Shown here piece after piece: positions 47,584 to 56,456 of a stretch of 64,000 bases of DNA. Numbering within the stretch: the stretch's first letter is position 1; each line of letters begins with the position of its first letter. The position numbers and the translations under genes were made by a program. Under the pieces are notes generated by a model. The model was not told where the DNA came from and searched no databases. It worked only from the letters and a program-made list of their open reading frames with translations. Origin of the DNA: Acidovorax soli (GTDB lineage: Bacteria; Pseudomonadota; Gammaproteobacteria; Burkholderiales; Burkholderiaceae_C); NCBI RefSeq assembly GCF_014207955.1, contig NZ_JACHLK010000002.1, positions 248,001-312,000 on the forward strand, in the 5' to 3' direction.

Positions 47584-48086
47584 GCGCCGTACCGTTGCAC
47601 AGGGTCTGGAAACTCGGGGCCGACATCGACACCGATGTGCTGGCCCCCGGCCATGCGATGAAGCACGGCGTCGAGGTGCTGGCGCGCCACTGCCTGGAAT
47701 CGGTGCGCCCGGATTTCGTGGGCGGTGTGCGCCAGGGCGACGTGATCGTGGCCGGGCCCAACTTCGGCATCGGCTCCTCGCGCGAGCAGGCCGCCGCCGT
47801 GCTGGTGCGCCTAGGCATCGTGGCGGTCATCGCGCCGTCGTTCAGCGGCCTGTACTTCCGCAACGCCTTCAACCTGGGCCTGCTGCTGCTGACCTGCCCC
47901 GAGGCGGGCCGGGTGGCCGAGGGCGAACAGATCGCCCTGGACTGGCAGGCCCCGGCTGTGCTCACCGCAGAGGGCACGCGCCTGGCCTGCGACCCGATTC
48001 CCCCGTTTCTCATGGACATGGTGCGCGCTGGCGGGCTGATGAACCAGCTGCGCGCCCGATTTGGCAAGGAGGCCGTCAATGGCTGA
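47580..48086 (+). CDS. LeuD-family hydro-lyase, small subunit
   Basis: The swivel domain that completes the active site of the LeuC-like subunit, 168 residues. It has WKLGADIDTDVLAPGHAM at the start, the substrate loop before DFVGGVRQGDVIVAGPNFGIGSSREQAAAVL, and AVIAPSFSGLYFRNAFNLGLLLL. The SSREQ sequence (rather than SSREH of leucine LeuD) is the form seen in homoaconitase-type small subunits. Its start overlaps the large-subunit stop in ATGA and its end overlaps hyuB by 8 bp. Confidence 0.9.
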   Translation: MSAVPLHRVWKLGADIDTDVLAPGHAMKHGVEVLARHCLESVRPDFVGGVRQGDVIVAGPNFGIGSSREQAAAVLVRLGIVAVIAPSFSGLYFRNAFNLGLLLLTCPEAGRVAEGEQIALDWQAPAVLTAEGTRLACDPIPPFLMDMVRAGGLMNQLRARFGKEAVNG

Positions 48087-49794
48087 ACAGACAACGACAA
48101 GCAGCAGCATGGACCCGGTCACCCTCGCGGTGCTGCGTGGCCGGCTCGAGCAGATCGCGGACGAAATGGACGCCACGCTCTACCGCAGCGCGTTCAATCC
48201 CATCATCGCCGAGGCGCACGACGCCTGCCACGGCCTGTACGACGCGGTGAGCGGCGACACCCTGGTGCAGGGCAAGTCCGGCCTGCCGGTTTTCGTGGGC
48301 GCCATGGCCTTCGCGGTGCGCGCGGCCATGCAGGCGGCCAGCGGGCGCGGCGGCATGGCCGAGGGCGACACCTGGCTGTTCAACGACCCTTACGAGGGCG
48401 GCACGCACGCCAACGACTTCAAGCTGGTGCGCCCGTTCTTCCGCAATGGCCGGCTGTACTGCTTTCTCGCCTCGGCCGCCCACTGGCACGACGTGGGCGG
48501 CGCCGTGCCCGGCAACTACAACCCGGCCGCCACCGAGTGCTGGCAGGAGGCGGTGCAGATACCGCCCGTGCGCATCGTGCGCGGCGGCGCGCTCGACGAG
48601 GACGTGCTGGCCATCCTCAAGGCCAACACGCGCCTGCCCGACAGCCTGTGGGGCGACCTCAACGGCCAGCTCTCGGCGCTGGACCTGGGCGAGCGGCGCC
48701 TGCACGACCTGCTGGACCAGTACGGCGATGCCGTGGTGCTGCAGTCCATGGGCGAGTTGCGCGCGCGCGCCGTCAAGCTCATGCGCTCGCACATCGCGGC
48801 GCTGCCCGACGGGCGCTACAGCTTCAGCGACATGCTGGACAATGACGGTGTGCGGGACGAGGCGCTGACCATCGCCCTGGACATGACGGTGCAGGGCGAT
48901 GCGCTCACGCTCGATTTTTCGCGCAGCTCGCCGCAGTGCGCCGGGCCGGTCAACATCTCGCGCGCCACGGCCATCGCGGCCTGCTACGTGGCGCTCAAGC
49001 ACCTGTTCCCCGACGTGCCGGCCAATGCCGGGGTGCTCGACGCGGTGGATTTCGTGCTGCCCGACGGCCTGGTGATCAGTGCCGCACGGCCACGGCCCGT
49101 GGGCGGCTACACCGAGACCATTTTGCGCATGATCGACGTGATCTTCAGCGCCACGGCCCTGGCCGCGCCCGAGCGCGCCATGGCCCAGGCCTACGGCACC
49201 ATCAATGCACTGTCCATCGCCGGGCACCGCACCGATGCAGCACGCAAGGGCCAGCGCTGGGTGATGTTCAGCTTCTTTGGCGGCGGCCACGGCGGCCATT
49301 CCGATGGCGATGGCATGAGCCATGGCAACGCCCCCATCTCCACGGCGACCATCCCGCCGCTGGAGATCCTGGAGGCGGCCTACCCGGTGCGCTTCACGCA
49401 ATGGGCGCTGCGCCCGGGCTCGGGTGGCGACGGCCAGCACCGGGGCGGCCTCGGGGCCATCTACGAGATCGAGCTGCTGGAGCAGGACGCCGAGGTCTTC
49501 ATCTTCGGCGAGCGCGGCAAGGCCGCACCCCAGGGCATTGCCGGGGGCGGGGCAGGGGCCCTGAACGTGTTCCGTTACCAGAACGCGGGCGAGTGGAAGA
49601 CGCCGCCCATGCGCTCCAAGATGATCGGCATCAAGCTGCAGCAGGGCGAGCGCGTGCGCCTGGAGACCCCGGGCGGGGGCGGCTACGGTGCGCCCGAAGC
49701 ACGGGCCGTGGCGCGCCGGCAGATCGACGCGGCCATGGGCTATGTGGTGGAGAACAGTGAGAGTGCGACGGCAGTGAAAGGCGCAGCAGCATGA
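48079..49794 (+). CDS. HyuB-type hydantoinase/oxoprolinase, B subunit
   Basis: The catalytic-side subunit of the ATP-dependent hydantoinase/5-oxoprolinase/acetone carboxylase superfamily, 571 residues. Family segments are ADEMDATLYRSAFNPIIAEAHDACHGLYD, WLFNDPYEGGTHANDF, FLASAAHWHDVGGAVPGNYNP, VNISRATAIAACYVALKHLFP and RPGSGGDGQHRGGLGAIYEI. Such enzymes open amide, imide or hydantoin rings with ATP supplied by the A subunit. Its start overlaps the leuD-like gene by 8 bp and it overlaps hyuA by 4 bp. The ring that it opens is unknown. Confidence 0.92.
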   Translation: MAEQTTTSSSMDPVTLAVLRGRLEQIADEMDATLYRSAFNPIIAEAHDACHGLYDAVSGDTLVQGKSGLPVFVGAMAFAVRAAMQAASGRGGMAEGDTWLFNDPYEGGTHANDFKLVRPFFRNGRLYCFLASAAHWHDVGGAVPGNYNPAATECWQEAVQIPPVRIVRGGALDEDVLAILKANTRLPDSLWGDLNGQLSALDLGERRLHDLLDQYGDAVVLQSMGELRARAVKLMRSHIAALPDGRYSFSDMLDNDGVRDEALTIALDMTVQGDALTLDFSRSSPQCAGPVNISRATAIAACYVALKHLFPDVPANAGVLDAVDFVLPDGLVISAARPRPVGGYTETILRMIDVIFSATALAAPERAMAQAYGTINALSIAGHRTDAARKGQRWVMFSFFGGGHGGHSDGDGMSHGNAPISTATIPPLEILEAAYPVRFTQWALRPGSGGDGQHRGGLGAIYEIELLEQDAEVFIFGERGKAAPQGIAGGGAGALNVFRYQNAGEWKTPPMRSKMIGIKLQQGERVRLETPGGGGYGAPEARAVARRQIDAAMGYVVENSESATAVKGAAA

Positions 49795-51833
49795 GTGGCA
49801 AGGCATCCTTTGTGGTGGGGGTGGACGTGGGCGGCACCTTCACCGATCTTTTCGTGCTCGACGAGGCGGACGGCAGCGCCCGCATCGTCAAGGTGCCCTC
49901 GACCCGGGGGGAAGAGGCGCGCGGCTTCATGAACGGCGTGGCGCGCGTGGCGGATTCGGCCGCGGCCATCGCCACCATCGTGCACGGCACCACCGTGGGC
50001 ACCAATGCGCTGCTGGAGCGCAAGGTGGCGCGCACCGGCATCATCACCACGTGCGGTTTCCGCGATGTGCTGGAGATGCGCCGCCGCGACCGGCCCCAGA
50101 CCTGGGGCCTGCGCGGCAGCTTCGAGCCCATCGTGCCACGCCACCTGCGCCTGGAGGTGGACGAGCGTGTGCTGGCCGACGGCACGCTGCACACCCCGGT
50201 GGACCTGGCCCAGGTGAAGGCCCAGGCCCAGGCCCTGCTCGATGCGGGCTGCGAGGCCGTGTGCGTTTTCTTCATCAACACCTATGCCAACCCGGCCAAC
50301 GAGCAGGCGGCCGTGGCGGCCGTGCGCAGCCTGTGGCCCAACGCCCATGTGACGGCGGCCAGCGAGGTGCTGCCCGAGATCCGCGAGTTCGAGCGCTGCT
50401 CCACGGCCACGCTCAACGCCGCGCTGCAGCCCGTGGTGGGCAGCTACCTGGAGCGGCTGGAGGGCGACCTGCGCACCCAGGGCTTTGGCGGCGAATTGCT
50501 CATCGTGCAGAGCAACGGCGGCGTGATGTCGCGCCAGACGGCCTGCGACGTGCCGGTGCGCACGGCCCTGTCGGGCCCGGCGGCGGGTGTCATCGCCTGT
50601 GCGGCCATCGCGCGCGCGGCAGGCTTTCCCGATGCGATCACGGGCGACATGGGGGGCACCTCGTTCGACGTGTCCCTGGTCGCGGGCGGCGAGGCGGCCC
50701 TGGCCACACAGACCGCCATCGAATTCGGCATGGTGGTGCGCTCGCCCATGATCCAGATCGAGACCATTGGCGCGGGCGGCGGCTCCATCGCCTCGGTGGA
50801 TGCCAGCGGCATGCTGCAGGTGGGCCCTGAGTCCGCTGGCAGTGTGCCTGGCCCTGCCTGCTACGGGCGCGGCAACACCCGGCCCACGGTGACCGATGCG
50901 AACGTGCTGCTGGGCCGCATCGCGGCCGACCGGCCGCTGGGCGGCGGCCTGCTGGCCGCCATGGATGCGGCCAAGGCGCGCGATGCCATCGAGACCCATG
51001 TGGCACTGCCCCTGGGCCTTTCTGTGATGGCTGCCGCCGAGGCCATCCTCACCGTGGCCAATGCCAAGATGGCCGGCGCCGTGCGTGTGGTTTCCATCGA
51101 ACGCGGGCACGACCCGCGCCAGTTCGCCTACATGCCCTTCGGCGGTGGTGGCGCCCTGCACGTGTGCGCCATGATGCGCGAGGTGGGCGTGGGCACGGGC
51201 ATCGTGCCACGCTACCCGGGCGTCACCTCGGCCCTGGGCTGCGTGATGGCCGACATGCGCCACGACGCGGTGCAGACCCTGAACAAGCCCCTGGCCGAAC
51301 TGGATGTGGCCGACCTGCGCCAGCGCGTGCAGTCCCTGTCCGAAGCCTGCCAGCAGCGCCTGGATTCGGCGGGCGTGCAGTTCGTGCAGGTGCAGGAGAT
51401 CATCGCGCTGGACATGCTCTACGCCGGGCAGACGCACACGGTGCAGGTGCCCGTCACGGCCGCTGCGCTCAGCCGCGAAGGCATCCAGGCGGCTTTCGAG
51501 GAGGCCTACCGCGCCGCCTTCGGCCGGGTGCTGGCCGGCATCGCCGTGCGCGTGATGAACCTGCGCTATGCCCGCGTGGGTGTGCGGCCCAAGTTCGACC
51601 TCACGGTGCTGGCGCCGCAGTCGACCACGCTGAACCCGCCCCTGGGCGTGCAGCGCGTGTTCCATGCCGGCCAGTGGTGGGACGCCGTGCGCCATGCACG
51701 GCTGGACCTGCCCGTGGGCGCCCGCATCGAAGGCCCGGCCATCCTGGAGCAGCCCGACACCACGGTGTGGCTGGAGCCGGGGTTCCACGCCACGGTGGAC
51801 ACGCTGGGCAATCTGCTGGTGCGCGCTGCATGA
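49791..51833 (+). CDS. HyuA-type hydantoinase/oxoprolinase, A (ATPase) subunit
   Basis: The ASKHA-fold ATPase subunit paired with HyuB, 680 residues. The phosphate-binding motifs are GVDVGGTFTDLFVLDE at the N-terminus and GDMGGTSFDVSLVAGG in the middle, with ATIVHGTTVGTNALLER and SGPAAGV as further signatures. FGGGGALHVCAMM and YPGVTSALGC near the C-terminus are typical of HyuA. It would phosphorylate or activate the ring carbonyl that HyuB hydrolyses. It overlaps both neighbours by 4 bp. Confidence 0.93.
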   Translation: MSGKASFVVGVDVGGTFTDLFVLDEADGSARIVKVPSTRGEEARGFMNGVARVADSAAAIATIVHGTTVGTNALLERKVARTGIITTCGFRDVLEMRRRDRPQTWGLRGSFEPIVPRHLRLEVDERVLADGTLHTPVDLAQVKAQAQALLDAGCEAVCVFFINTYANPANEQAAVAAVRSLWPNAHVTAASEVLPEIREFERCSTATLNAALQPVVGSYLERLEGDLRTQGFGGELLIVQSNGGVMSRQTACDVPVRTALSGPAAGVIACAAIARAAGFPDAITGDMGGTSFDVSLVAGGEAALATQTAIEFGMVVRSPMIQIETIGAGGGSIASVDASGMLQVGPESAGSVPGPACYGRGNTRPTVTDANVLLGRIAADRPLGGGLLAAMDAAKARDAIETHVALPLGLSVMAAAEAILTVANAKMAGAVRVVSIERGHDPRQFAYMPFGGGGALHVCAMMREVGVGTGIVPRYPGVTSALGCVMADMRHDAVQTLNKPLAELDVADLRQRVQSLSEACQQRLDSAGVQFVQVQEIIALDMLYAGQTHTVQVPVTAAALSREGIQAAFEEAYRAAFGRVLAGIAVRVMNLRYARVGVRPKFDLTVLAPQSTTLNPPLGVQRVFHAGQWWDAVRHARLDLPVGARIEGPAILEQPDTTVWLEPGFHATVDTLGNLLVRAA

Positions 51834-52459
51834 GCACCACTGCCACACCCTTGCACACCCGGCGCGTGGCGCTGGTCCTGATCGACCTGCAAAACGACTT
51901 TCTCGCGCCCGACGGTGCCTACGCGCGCGGTGGCGCGGTGAGCCCCGCCGCGCTGCTGCTGCCGCCGCGCCTGGCCCAGGTGGCCCAGGCCGTCAAGGCT
52001 GGCGGTGGCCTGGTGGCGGGCAGCCAGTTCACGCTGTGGCCGGATGCCCAGGGCGAGCCCATGGTCTCGCCCCACCTCAAGGAGCTGCGGCCCTTTCTGC
52101 GGCGCGGCGATTTCGCACCGGGCGGCACGGGCCAGGCCCATGTGCCCGAGATCGCGCCCTGGGTGGATGTGTCGGTCTGCAAGGTGGCGTATTCGGCCTT
52201 CTTCAACACCCAGCTCGACTGGGTGCTGCGCCGCGCGGGCGTCGACACCGTGGCCGTGTGCGGCATCGTCACCAATGGCGGCGTGGCCAGCACGGTGCGC
52301 GATGCCCACATGCGCGACTACCGCACGCTGGTGCTGTCCGACGGCTGTGCGGCCTTCCGCCAGGAGGTGCACGACACGGCGCTGGCCGACATGGCCAATG
52401 TGGCCCAGGTGCTGACTTGCGCGGACTTCACCGCGGCACTGGCGGCCGGAACGCCATGA
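51830..52459 (+). CDS. Isochorismatase-fold hydrolase lacking the usual catalytic Cys
   Basis: A 209-residue protein with Asp19 (LVLIDLQNDF) and Lys118 (CKVAYSAFFNT) of the isochorismatase-like triad. The third residue is not Cys: the motif that normally reads TN-x-CV is TNGGV (Gly151 at the Cys place). True isochorismatases such as PhzD also lack Cys here and use acid catalysis on a vinyl ether; the Cys family members hydrolyse amides. The nearest Cys is Cys144, seven residues before. This changes the possible chemistry, so I do not call it an amidase. It is coupled by ATGA overlaps to hyuA and the FAD enzyme gene. Confidence 0.88.
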   Translation: MSTTATPLHTRRVALVLIDLQNDFLAPDGAYARGGAVSPAALLLPPRLAQVAQAVKAGGGLVAGSQFTLWPDAQGEPMVSPHLKELRPFLRRGDFAPGGTGQAHVPEIAPWVDVSVCKVAYSAFFNTQLDWVLRRAGVDTVAVCGIVTNGGVASTVRDAHMRDYRTLVLSDGCAAFRQEVHDTALADMANVAQVLTCADFTAALAAGTP

Positions 52460-53862
52460 CGGGCATGAAGCCGACCATCCGCCGTGCCGAGCACATGCCT
52501 GCGGCCGCGCAGGACAGCCATGTGCCCGTGGCCATCGTCGGCGGCGGGGCCTGCGGCCTCACGGCCGCGCTGCTGCTGCACGACCTGGGCGTGGACTGCG
52601 CGGTGCTGGAGCGCGATGCCACGCCCACGGGATCCTCGGCCCTGTCCTCGGGTTTCATCCCGGCGCCGGCCACGCAGGTGCAGCGGGATCTGGGCATAGC
52701 CGACAGCCCCGAGCGCTTTGCCGCCGACATCGGCGCCAAGGCCAAGGGCAGGGCGGCGCCGCACCTGGTGCAGGCCTATGCCCGGGCCATCGGCCCCGCG
52801 CTCGATGCGCTGCAGCAGCGCCATGGCCTGCAGTGGCAGGTGCTCGATGGCTTTCTCTACCCCGGCCACAGCGTGCGCCGCATGCATGCCGTGCCCGAGA
52901 AGACCGGTGTGGGCCTGATGGGCCGGCTGGCCAATGCCGCCGCAGCGGCCGACATTCCCCTGGTGACCGATGCCGCCGTGCGCGAACTCTGGGCCGACGA
53001 CACGGGGCTGGTGATCGGCGTGGGCTACGAGCGGCCCGATGGCACGCTGGAGCACCTGTCCTGCGACGCGGCCATCCTGGCCTGCAACGGCTTTGGCGGC
53101 AATGCCGCCATGGTGCGCGAGCTGCTGCCCGAAATGCGCGATGCCCTGTTCGCCGGCCATACCGGCAATGACGGCAGCGCCGTTGCCTGGGGCCGGGCGC
53201 TGGGTGCGCGCCTGGCCGACCTGGGGGGCTACCAGGGCCATGGTTCCTGGGCCATTCCCCAGGGGGCGTTGATCTCCTGGGCGCTGATGATGGAAGGCGG
53301 CATCCAGGTCAACGCCCTGGGCCGGCGCTTCCATGACGAGACTGAGGGCTATTCCGAGGCCTCGGTCCATGTGCTGGCCCAGCCGGGCGGCGTGGCCTGG
53401 AACGTGTTCGACGCCCCCATCCTCGCGCTGGCGCGCGGTTTTCCGGACTTTGTGGATGCCGAGGCGGCGGGTGCCGTGAAGCACTGCGACAGCGTGCAGG
53501 CCCTGGCCGCCGTGATCGGTTGCGACGAGGCAGCGCTGGCGGCCACGCTGGCGGGGCAGGGCCCGTATCCGCGCCCGGCGGCGCGGCCCCTGCAGGCGCC
53601 GTTCTGCGCCGTCAAGGTCACGGGCGCGCTGTTCCATACCCAGGGCGGGCTCGACATCGACGCGCAATGCCGCGTGCTCGATACGGCGGGCCGGCCGTTC
53701 CCCAACCTGCTGGCGGCCGGTGGCGCGGCGCGCGGCGTCTCGGGCGATGCCGTCTGGGGTTACCTCTCCGGCAATGGCCTGTTGAGTGCCGTGGCGGGCG
53801 GCTTCATTGCCGCGCACACCGCCGCCCACCAGCTTCGATCCACTACCGGCACCACCCCATGA
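52456..53862 (+). CDS. FAD-dependent oxidoreductase, fumarate reductase/KSTD family
   Basis: A flavoprotein of 468 residues in the FAD_binding_2 family. The Rossmann motif is VAIVGGGACGLTAALLLHDLGVDCAVLERD, then GSSALSSGF at the second FAD contact, LACNGFGGN, and the hydride-acceptor side region TGALFHTQGGLDIDAQCRVLD and NLLAAGGAARGVSG. This family reduces or introduces C=C bonds next to a carbonyl. There is no signal peptide or covalent-flavin motif, so it is probably cytoplasmic. Its 25-residue N-terminal extension before the Rossmann motif is unusual. It overlaps both neighbours by 4 bp. Confidence 0.9.
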   Translation: MTGMKPTIRRAEHMPAAAQDSHVPVAIVGGGACGLTAALLLHDLGVDCAVLERDATPTGSSALSSGFIPAPATQVQRDLGIADSPERFAADIGAKAKGRAAPHLVQAYARAIGPALDALQQRHGLQWQVLDGFLYPGHSVRRMHAVPEKTGVGLMGRLANAAAAADIPLVTDAAVRELWADDTGLVIGVGYERPDGTLEHLSCDAAILACNGFGGNAAMVRELLPEMRDALFAGHTGNDGSAVAWGRALGARLADLGGYQGHGSWAIPQGALISWALMMEGGIQVNALGRRFHDETEGYSEASVHVLAQPGGVAWNVFDAPILALARGFPDFVDAEAAGAVKHCDSVQALAAVIGCDEAALAATLAGQGPYPRPAARPLQAPFCAVKVTGALFHTQGGLDIDAQCRVLDTAGRPFPNLLAAGGAARGVSGDAVWGYLSGNGLLSAVAGGFIAAHTAAHQLRSTTGTTP

Positions 53863-54722
53863 CCGCGATTTCCCTGCACGAACGGCTGCAGCAGCCCCAC
53901 ATCCTCCTGGCCCCCGGCATCTACGACGCGCTGAGCGCCCTGGTGGCCGAGCAGGCCGGTTTCGAGGCGTTGTACCTCTCGGGCGCCTCCATCGCCTACA
54001 CCCGGCTGGGCCGCTCCGATGTGGGCCTGACCACCTACACCGAGGTGGAGGACACGCTGGCTCGCATCACCGAGCGCGTGCGCACGCCGGTCATCGTCGA
54101 TGCCGACACCGGCTTTGGCAACGCGCTCAACATGCAGCGCACGGTGCGCGGTTTCGAGCGCGCGGGAGCCGCCATGGTGCAGGTGGAGGACCAGGGCTTT
54201 CCCAAGCGCTGCGGCCACCTGGACGGCAAGACCGTGGTGCCGGTCGCCGAGATGTGCGGCAAGCTGCGTGCCGCGCTGGACGCGCGGCATGACGCCCGCA
54301 CCCTCATCCTGGCGCGCACCGATGCCATCGCGGTCGAGGGCATCGAGGCCGCCTTCGAACGCGCCGAGCGCTACCTCGAATGCGGGGTGGACGCGCTGTT
54401 CATCGAGGCCCTGCGCACCCCCGGGCAGATGGACGCCGCCTGCCAGCGCTTCGCCCACCGCATTCCCTTGCTGGCGAACATGGTCGAGGGCGGCAAGACC
54501 CCGGTGCAGAGCGCGCAGGAGCTGGGCGCGCGCGGTTTTCGCATCGCCATCTTCCCGGGCGGTACCGCACGGGCCGTGGCCCATACCCTGCAGGGCTACT
54601 ACGCCAGCCTGCACACGCACCAGACCACGGCGCCGTACAAGGAGCGCATGCTGGACTTCGACGGGCTCAATGCACTGATCGGCACGCCCGAACTGATGGA
54701 GCAGGGGCGCAGGTACGAATAG
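53859..54722 (+). CDS. Isocitrate lyase/PEP mutase-family carbon-carbon lyase
   Basis: A 287-residue TIM-barrel enzyme of the family of 2-methylisocitrate lyase, 2,3-dimethylmalate lyase and PEP mutase. It has APGIYDALSALVAEQAGFEALYLSG, the Mg-binding DADTGFGNALNM and the gating-loop motif PKRCGHLDGK. The Lys-Arg-Cys-Gly-His signature is the lyase form, with the acid Cys that PEP mutases lack, so C-C cleavage is expected. It ends the operon. In nicotinate-fermenting Eubacterium barkeri such a lyase follows a LeuCD-like dimethylmaleate hydratase, which is the same enzyme pair as here. Confidence 0.9.
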   Translation: MTAISLHERLQQPHILLAPGIYDALSALVAEQAGFEALYLSGASIAYTRLGRSDVGLTTYTEVEDTLARITERVRTPVIVDADTGFGNALNMQRTVRGFERAGAAMVQVEDQGFPKRCGHLDGKTVVPVAEMCGKLRAALDARHDARTLILARTDAIAVEGIEAAFERAERYLECGVDALFIEALRTPGQMDAACQRFAHRIPLLANMVEGGKTPVQSAQELGARGFRIAIFPGGTARAVAHTLQGYYASLHTHQTTAPYKERMLDFDGLNALIGTPELMEQGRRYE

Positions 54723-54821
54723 CCCCCGATGGGCCGGCCGGCGATTCTGCCTGGGGCTTGGGGTACGATCACCGCCGACGGAGTGCTGTGGGTTGTGGAT
54801 CAGCCACTCGCGGTACCCCAT

Positions 54822-54885
54822 CCCCATGCATGGGGGCCGAGGGTGTTGCACTCCAGCACATCAGCAGGGGCGAGGTCACCTCCCC
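54822..54885. other. Inverted repeats in the leader before the MBOAT gene
   Basis: The 229-bp gap between the lyase and MBOAT genes holds a perfect palindrome CCCCATGCATGGGG (54822-54835) and, 32 bp further, GGGGCGAGGTCACCTCCCC (54867-54885) with GAGGT/ACCTC arms plus flanking G/C pairs. They could fold an RNA leader or be protein-binding sites. I match neither to a known riboswitch. No clear promoter or T-run was seen. Confidence 0.35.
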
Positions 54886-54951
54886 GTACCACCGCCTCGA
54901 GCGGCCCACATCTCCAAGCCCCCGGCCTTGCCGGTGATGGCCGCTAGCTCT

Positions 54952-56451
54952 ATGGTTTTCAGTTCCTGGCAGTTCATTCTGGTCTACCTGCCCATCGTGG
55001 TGCTCATCTACTTCTTGATGAATCACCTGCGCTGGATCACTGCTGGAAAGGCTTGGCTCGTTGTAGCAAGCCTGTTTTTCTACTCGTACTGGGATACCAA
55101 GCACCTGCCGTTGATCCTGGGTTCCATTTTCGTGAACTTCGCGATTGGCACGTATCTGGCCAAGTCGCATGGCCCCCTCCCTGGCGATACGGGCAGGCTG
55201 AACCATGGAATCAGCAGAAAAATGGTGCTGGCCGCAGGCATTGCCGCCAACCTGGTGCTGCTCGGGTACTACAAATACACCAATTTTCTGTTGGACAACG
55301 TGAATGCCCTGTTGGGCACGGCGCACACCGTGCCCCAGATCGTGCTGCCGCTGGCGATCAGCTTTTTCACTTTCACGCAAATCGTGTATTTGGTGGACAG
55401 CTATCGCGGGGAAACCGCGAAATACGGAATTCTGAATTATTCGCTGTTTGTGACGTTTTTCCCGCACCTCATTGCGGGACCCATTGTGCACCACCAGCAG
55501 ATCATGCCCCAGTTCGACTCGCGCTGGACGCTCATGCTGAGAAAGTCGAACCTCCTCAAGGGCTTGTTCATTTTTGGCATCGGTCTTTTCAAGAAGGTGG
55601 TCATTGCCGACAACTTCGCCGTGTGGGCCGATGCCGGGTTCGATGGCGGCCAGAGTCTTGGGTTCTTTGCAGCATGGGCAACCAGCCTGGCCTACACCTT
55701 TCAGCTGTACTTCGACTTCAGCGGGTACTGTGACATGGCGATCGGCGCTTCGTTGCTGTTCAATATTTCGTTGCCGATCAATTTCAATTCACCCTACAAG
55801 GCGCTGAACATCCAGGATTTCTGGCGACGTTGGCACATCACCCTCAGCAGTTTTCTGCGGGATTATCTGTATATCCCTCTGGGGGGCAACCGGTCCTCGG
55901 AGTACCAAACCTACCTCAATATTTTCATCACCTTTGTGCTGGGGGGGCTGTGGCATGGCGCGACCTGGATGTTTGTCATCTGGGGCGCCATGCACGGGGC
56001 TGCGCTGGGAGTGCACCGGCTCTGGAAGAAGTGGGGGCGCCCGATGCCCGCAGCCTTGGCATGGCTGCTCACCTTTGTGTTTGTGAATGTTGCGTGGGTT
56101 TTCTTTCGTGCAAAGACCCTGGAGGATGCGGCCCGCGTGCTGCACGGCATGGTGGATTTCCGCTCTATCGCCGGAACCTCCCTGCCATCCGCACCCACGT
56201 CTGATTTTGCCTGGGGGGGCTGGCTGTCCGATGTGTTGCTGCAATACCTTCCCGTGGGGCTTGTCGGACACGTGCCTGCATACCTTGCCATTGCGTTCGC
56301 TTTTATTGTCGTCCGTCAGAAGAATTCCATCGAAATAGCGAGTGCATCATTGGGGAGTGCCAAGCTTGTTTGCGGAGTGGTGATTTTTTCTCTGGCAATG
56401 TACGCCATGCTTGCAACGACAAGTTCGGTGTTTTTGTACTTCAATTTCTAA
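54952..56451 (+). CDS. MBOAT-family O-acyltransferase (AlgI-like)
   Basis: A polytopic membrane protein of 499 residues that moves acyl (usually acetyl) groups across the membrane for polysaccharide O-acetylation. It opens MVFSSWQFILVYLPIVVLIYF, the normal start of AlgI-type proteins, so 54952 is chosen over an ATG at 54937. MBOAT signatures are TFFPHLIAGPIVHH, YFDFSGYCDMAIGASLLF, NIQDFWRRWHITLSSFLRDYLYIPLGGN and the catalytic His in GGLWHGATWMFVIWG. The DNA is less GC-rich than the surroundings. The partner AlgJ/AlgX-like gene follows by 5 bp. The polymer modified is unknown, as no synthesis genes are nearby. Confidence 0.93.
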   Translation: MVFSSWQFILVYLPIVVLIYFLMNHLRWITAGKAWLVVASLFFYSYWDTKHLPLILGSIFVNFAIGTYLAKSHGPLPGDTGRLNHGISRKMVLAAGIAANLVLLGYYKYTNFLLDNVNALLGTAHTVPQIVLPLAISFFTFTQIVYLVDSYRGETAKYGILNYSLFVTFFPHLIAGPIVHHQQIMPQFDSRWTLMLRKSNLLKGLFIFGIGLFKKVVIADNFAVWADAGFDGGQSLGFFAAWATSLAYTFQLYFDFSGYCDMAIGASLLFNISLPINFNSPYKALNIQDFWRRWHITLSSFLRDYLYIPLGGNRSSEYQTYLNIFITFVLGGLWHGATWMFVIWGAMHGAALGVHRLWKKWGRPMPAALAWLLTFVFVNVAWVFFRAKTLEDAARVLHGMVDFRSIAGTSLPSAPTSDFAWGGWLSDVLLQYLPVGLVGHVPAYLAIAFAFIVVRQKNSIEIASASLGSAKLVCGVVIFSLAMYAMLATTSSVFLYFNF

Positions 56452-56456
56452 TAAAA

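Noticed and set aside
46306..48086. Leucine biosynthesis leuCD
   Set aside because: The subunits are of the LeuC/LeuD family but lie in a catabolic operon, without leuA or leuB, and the small subunit has the SSREQ form; a biosynthetic name would mislead.
54723..54951. Riboswitch before the MBOAT gene
   Set aside because: The inverted repeats are real, but the conserved cores of known riboswitches, including those for c-di-GMP, were not recognised.
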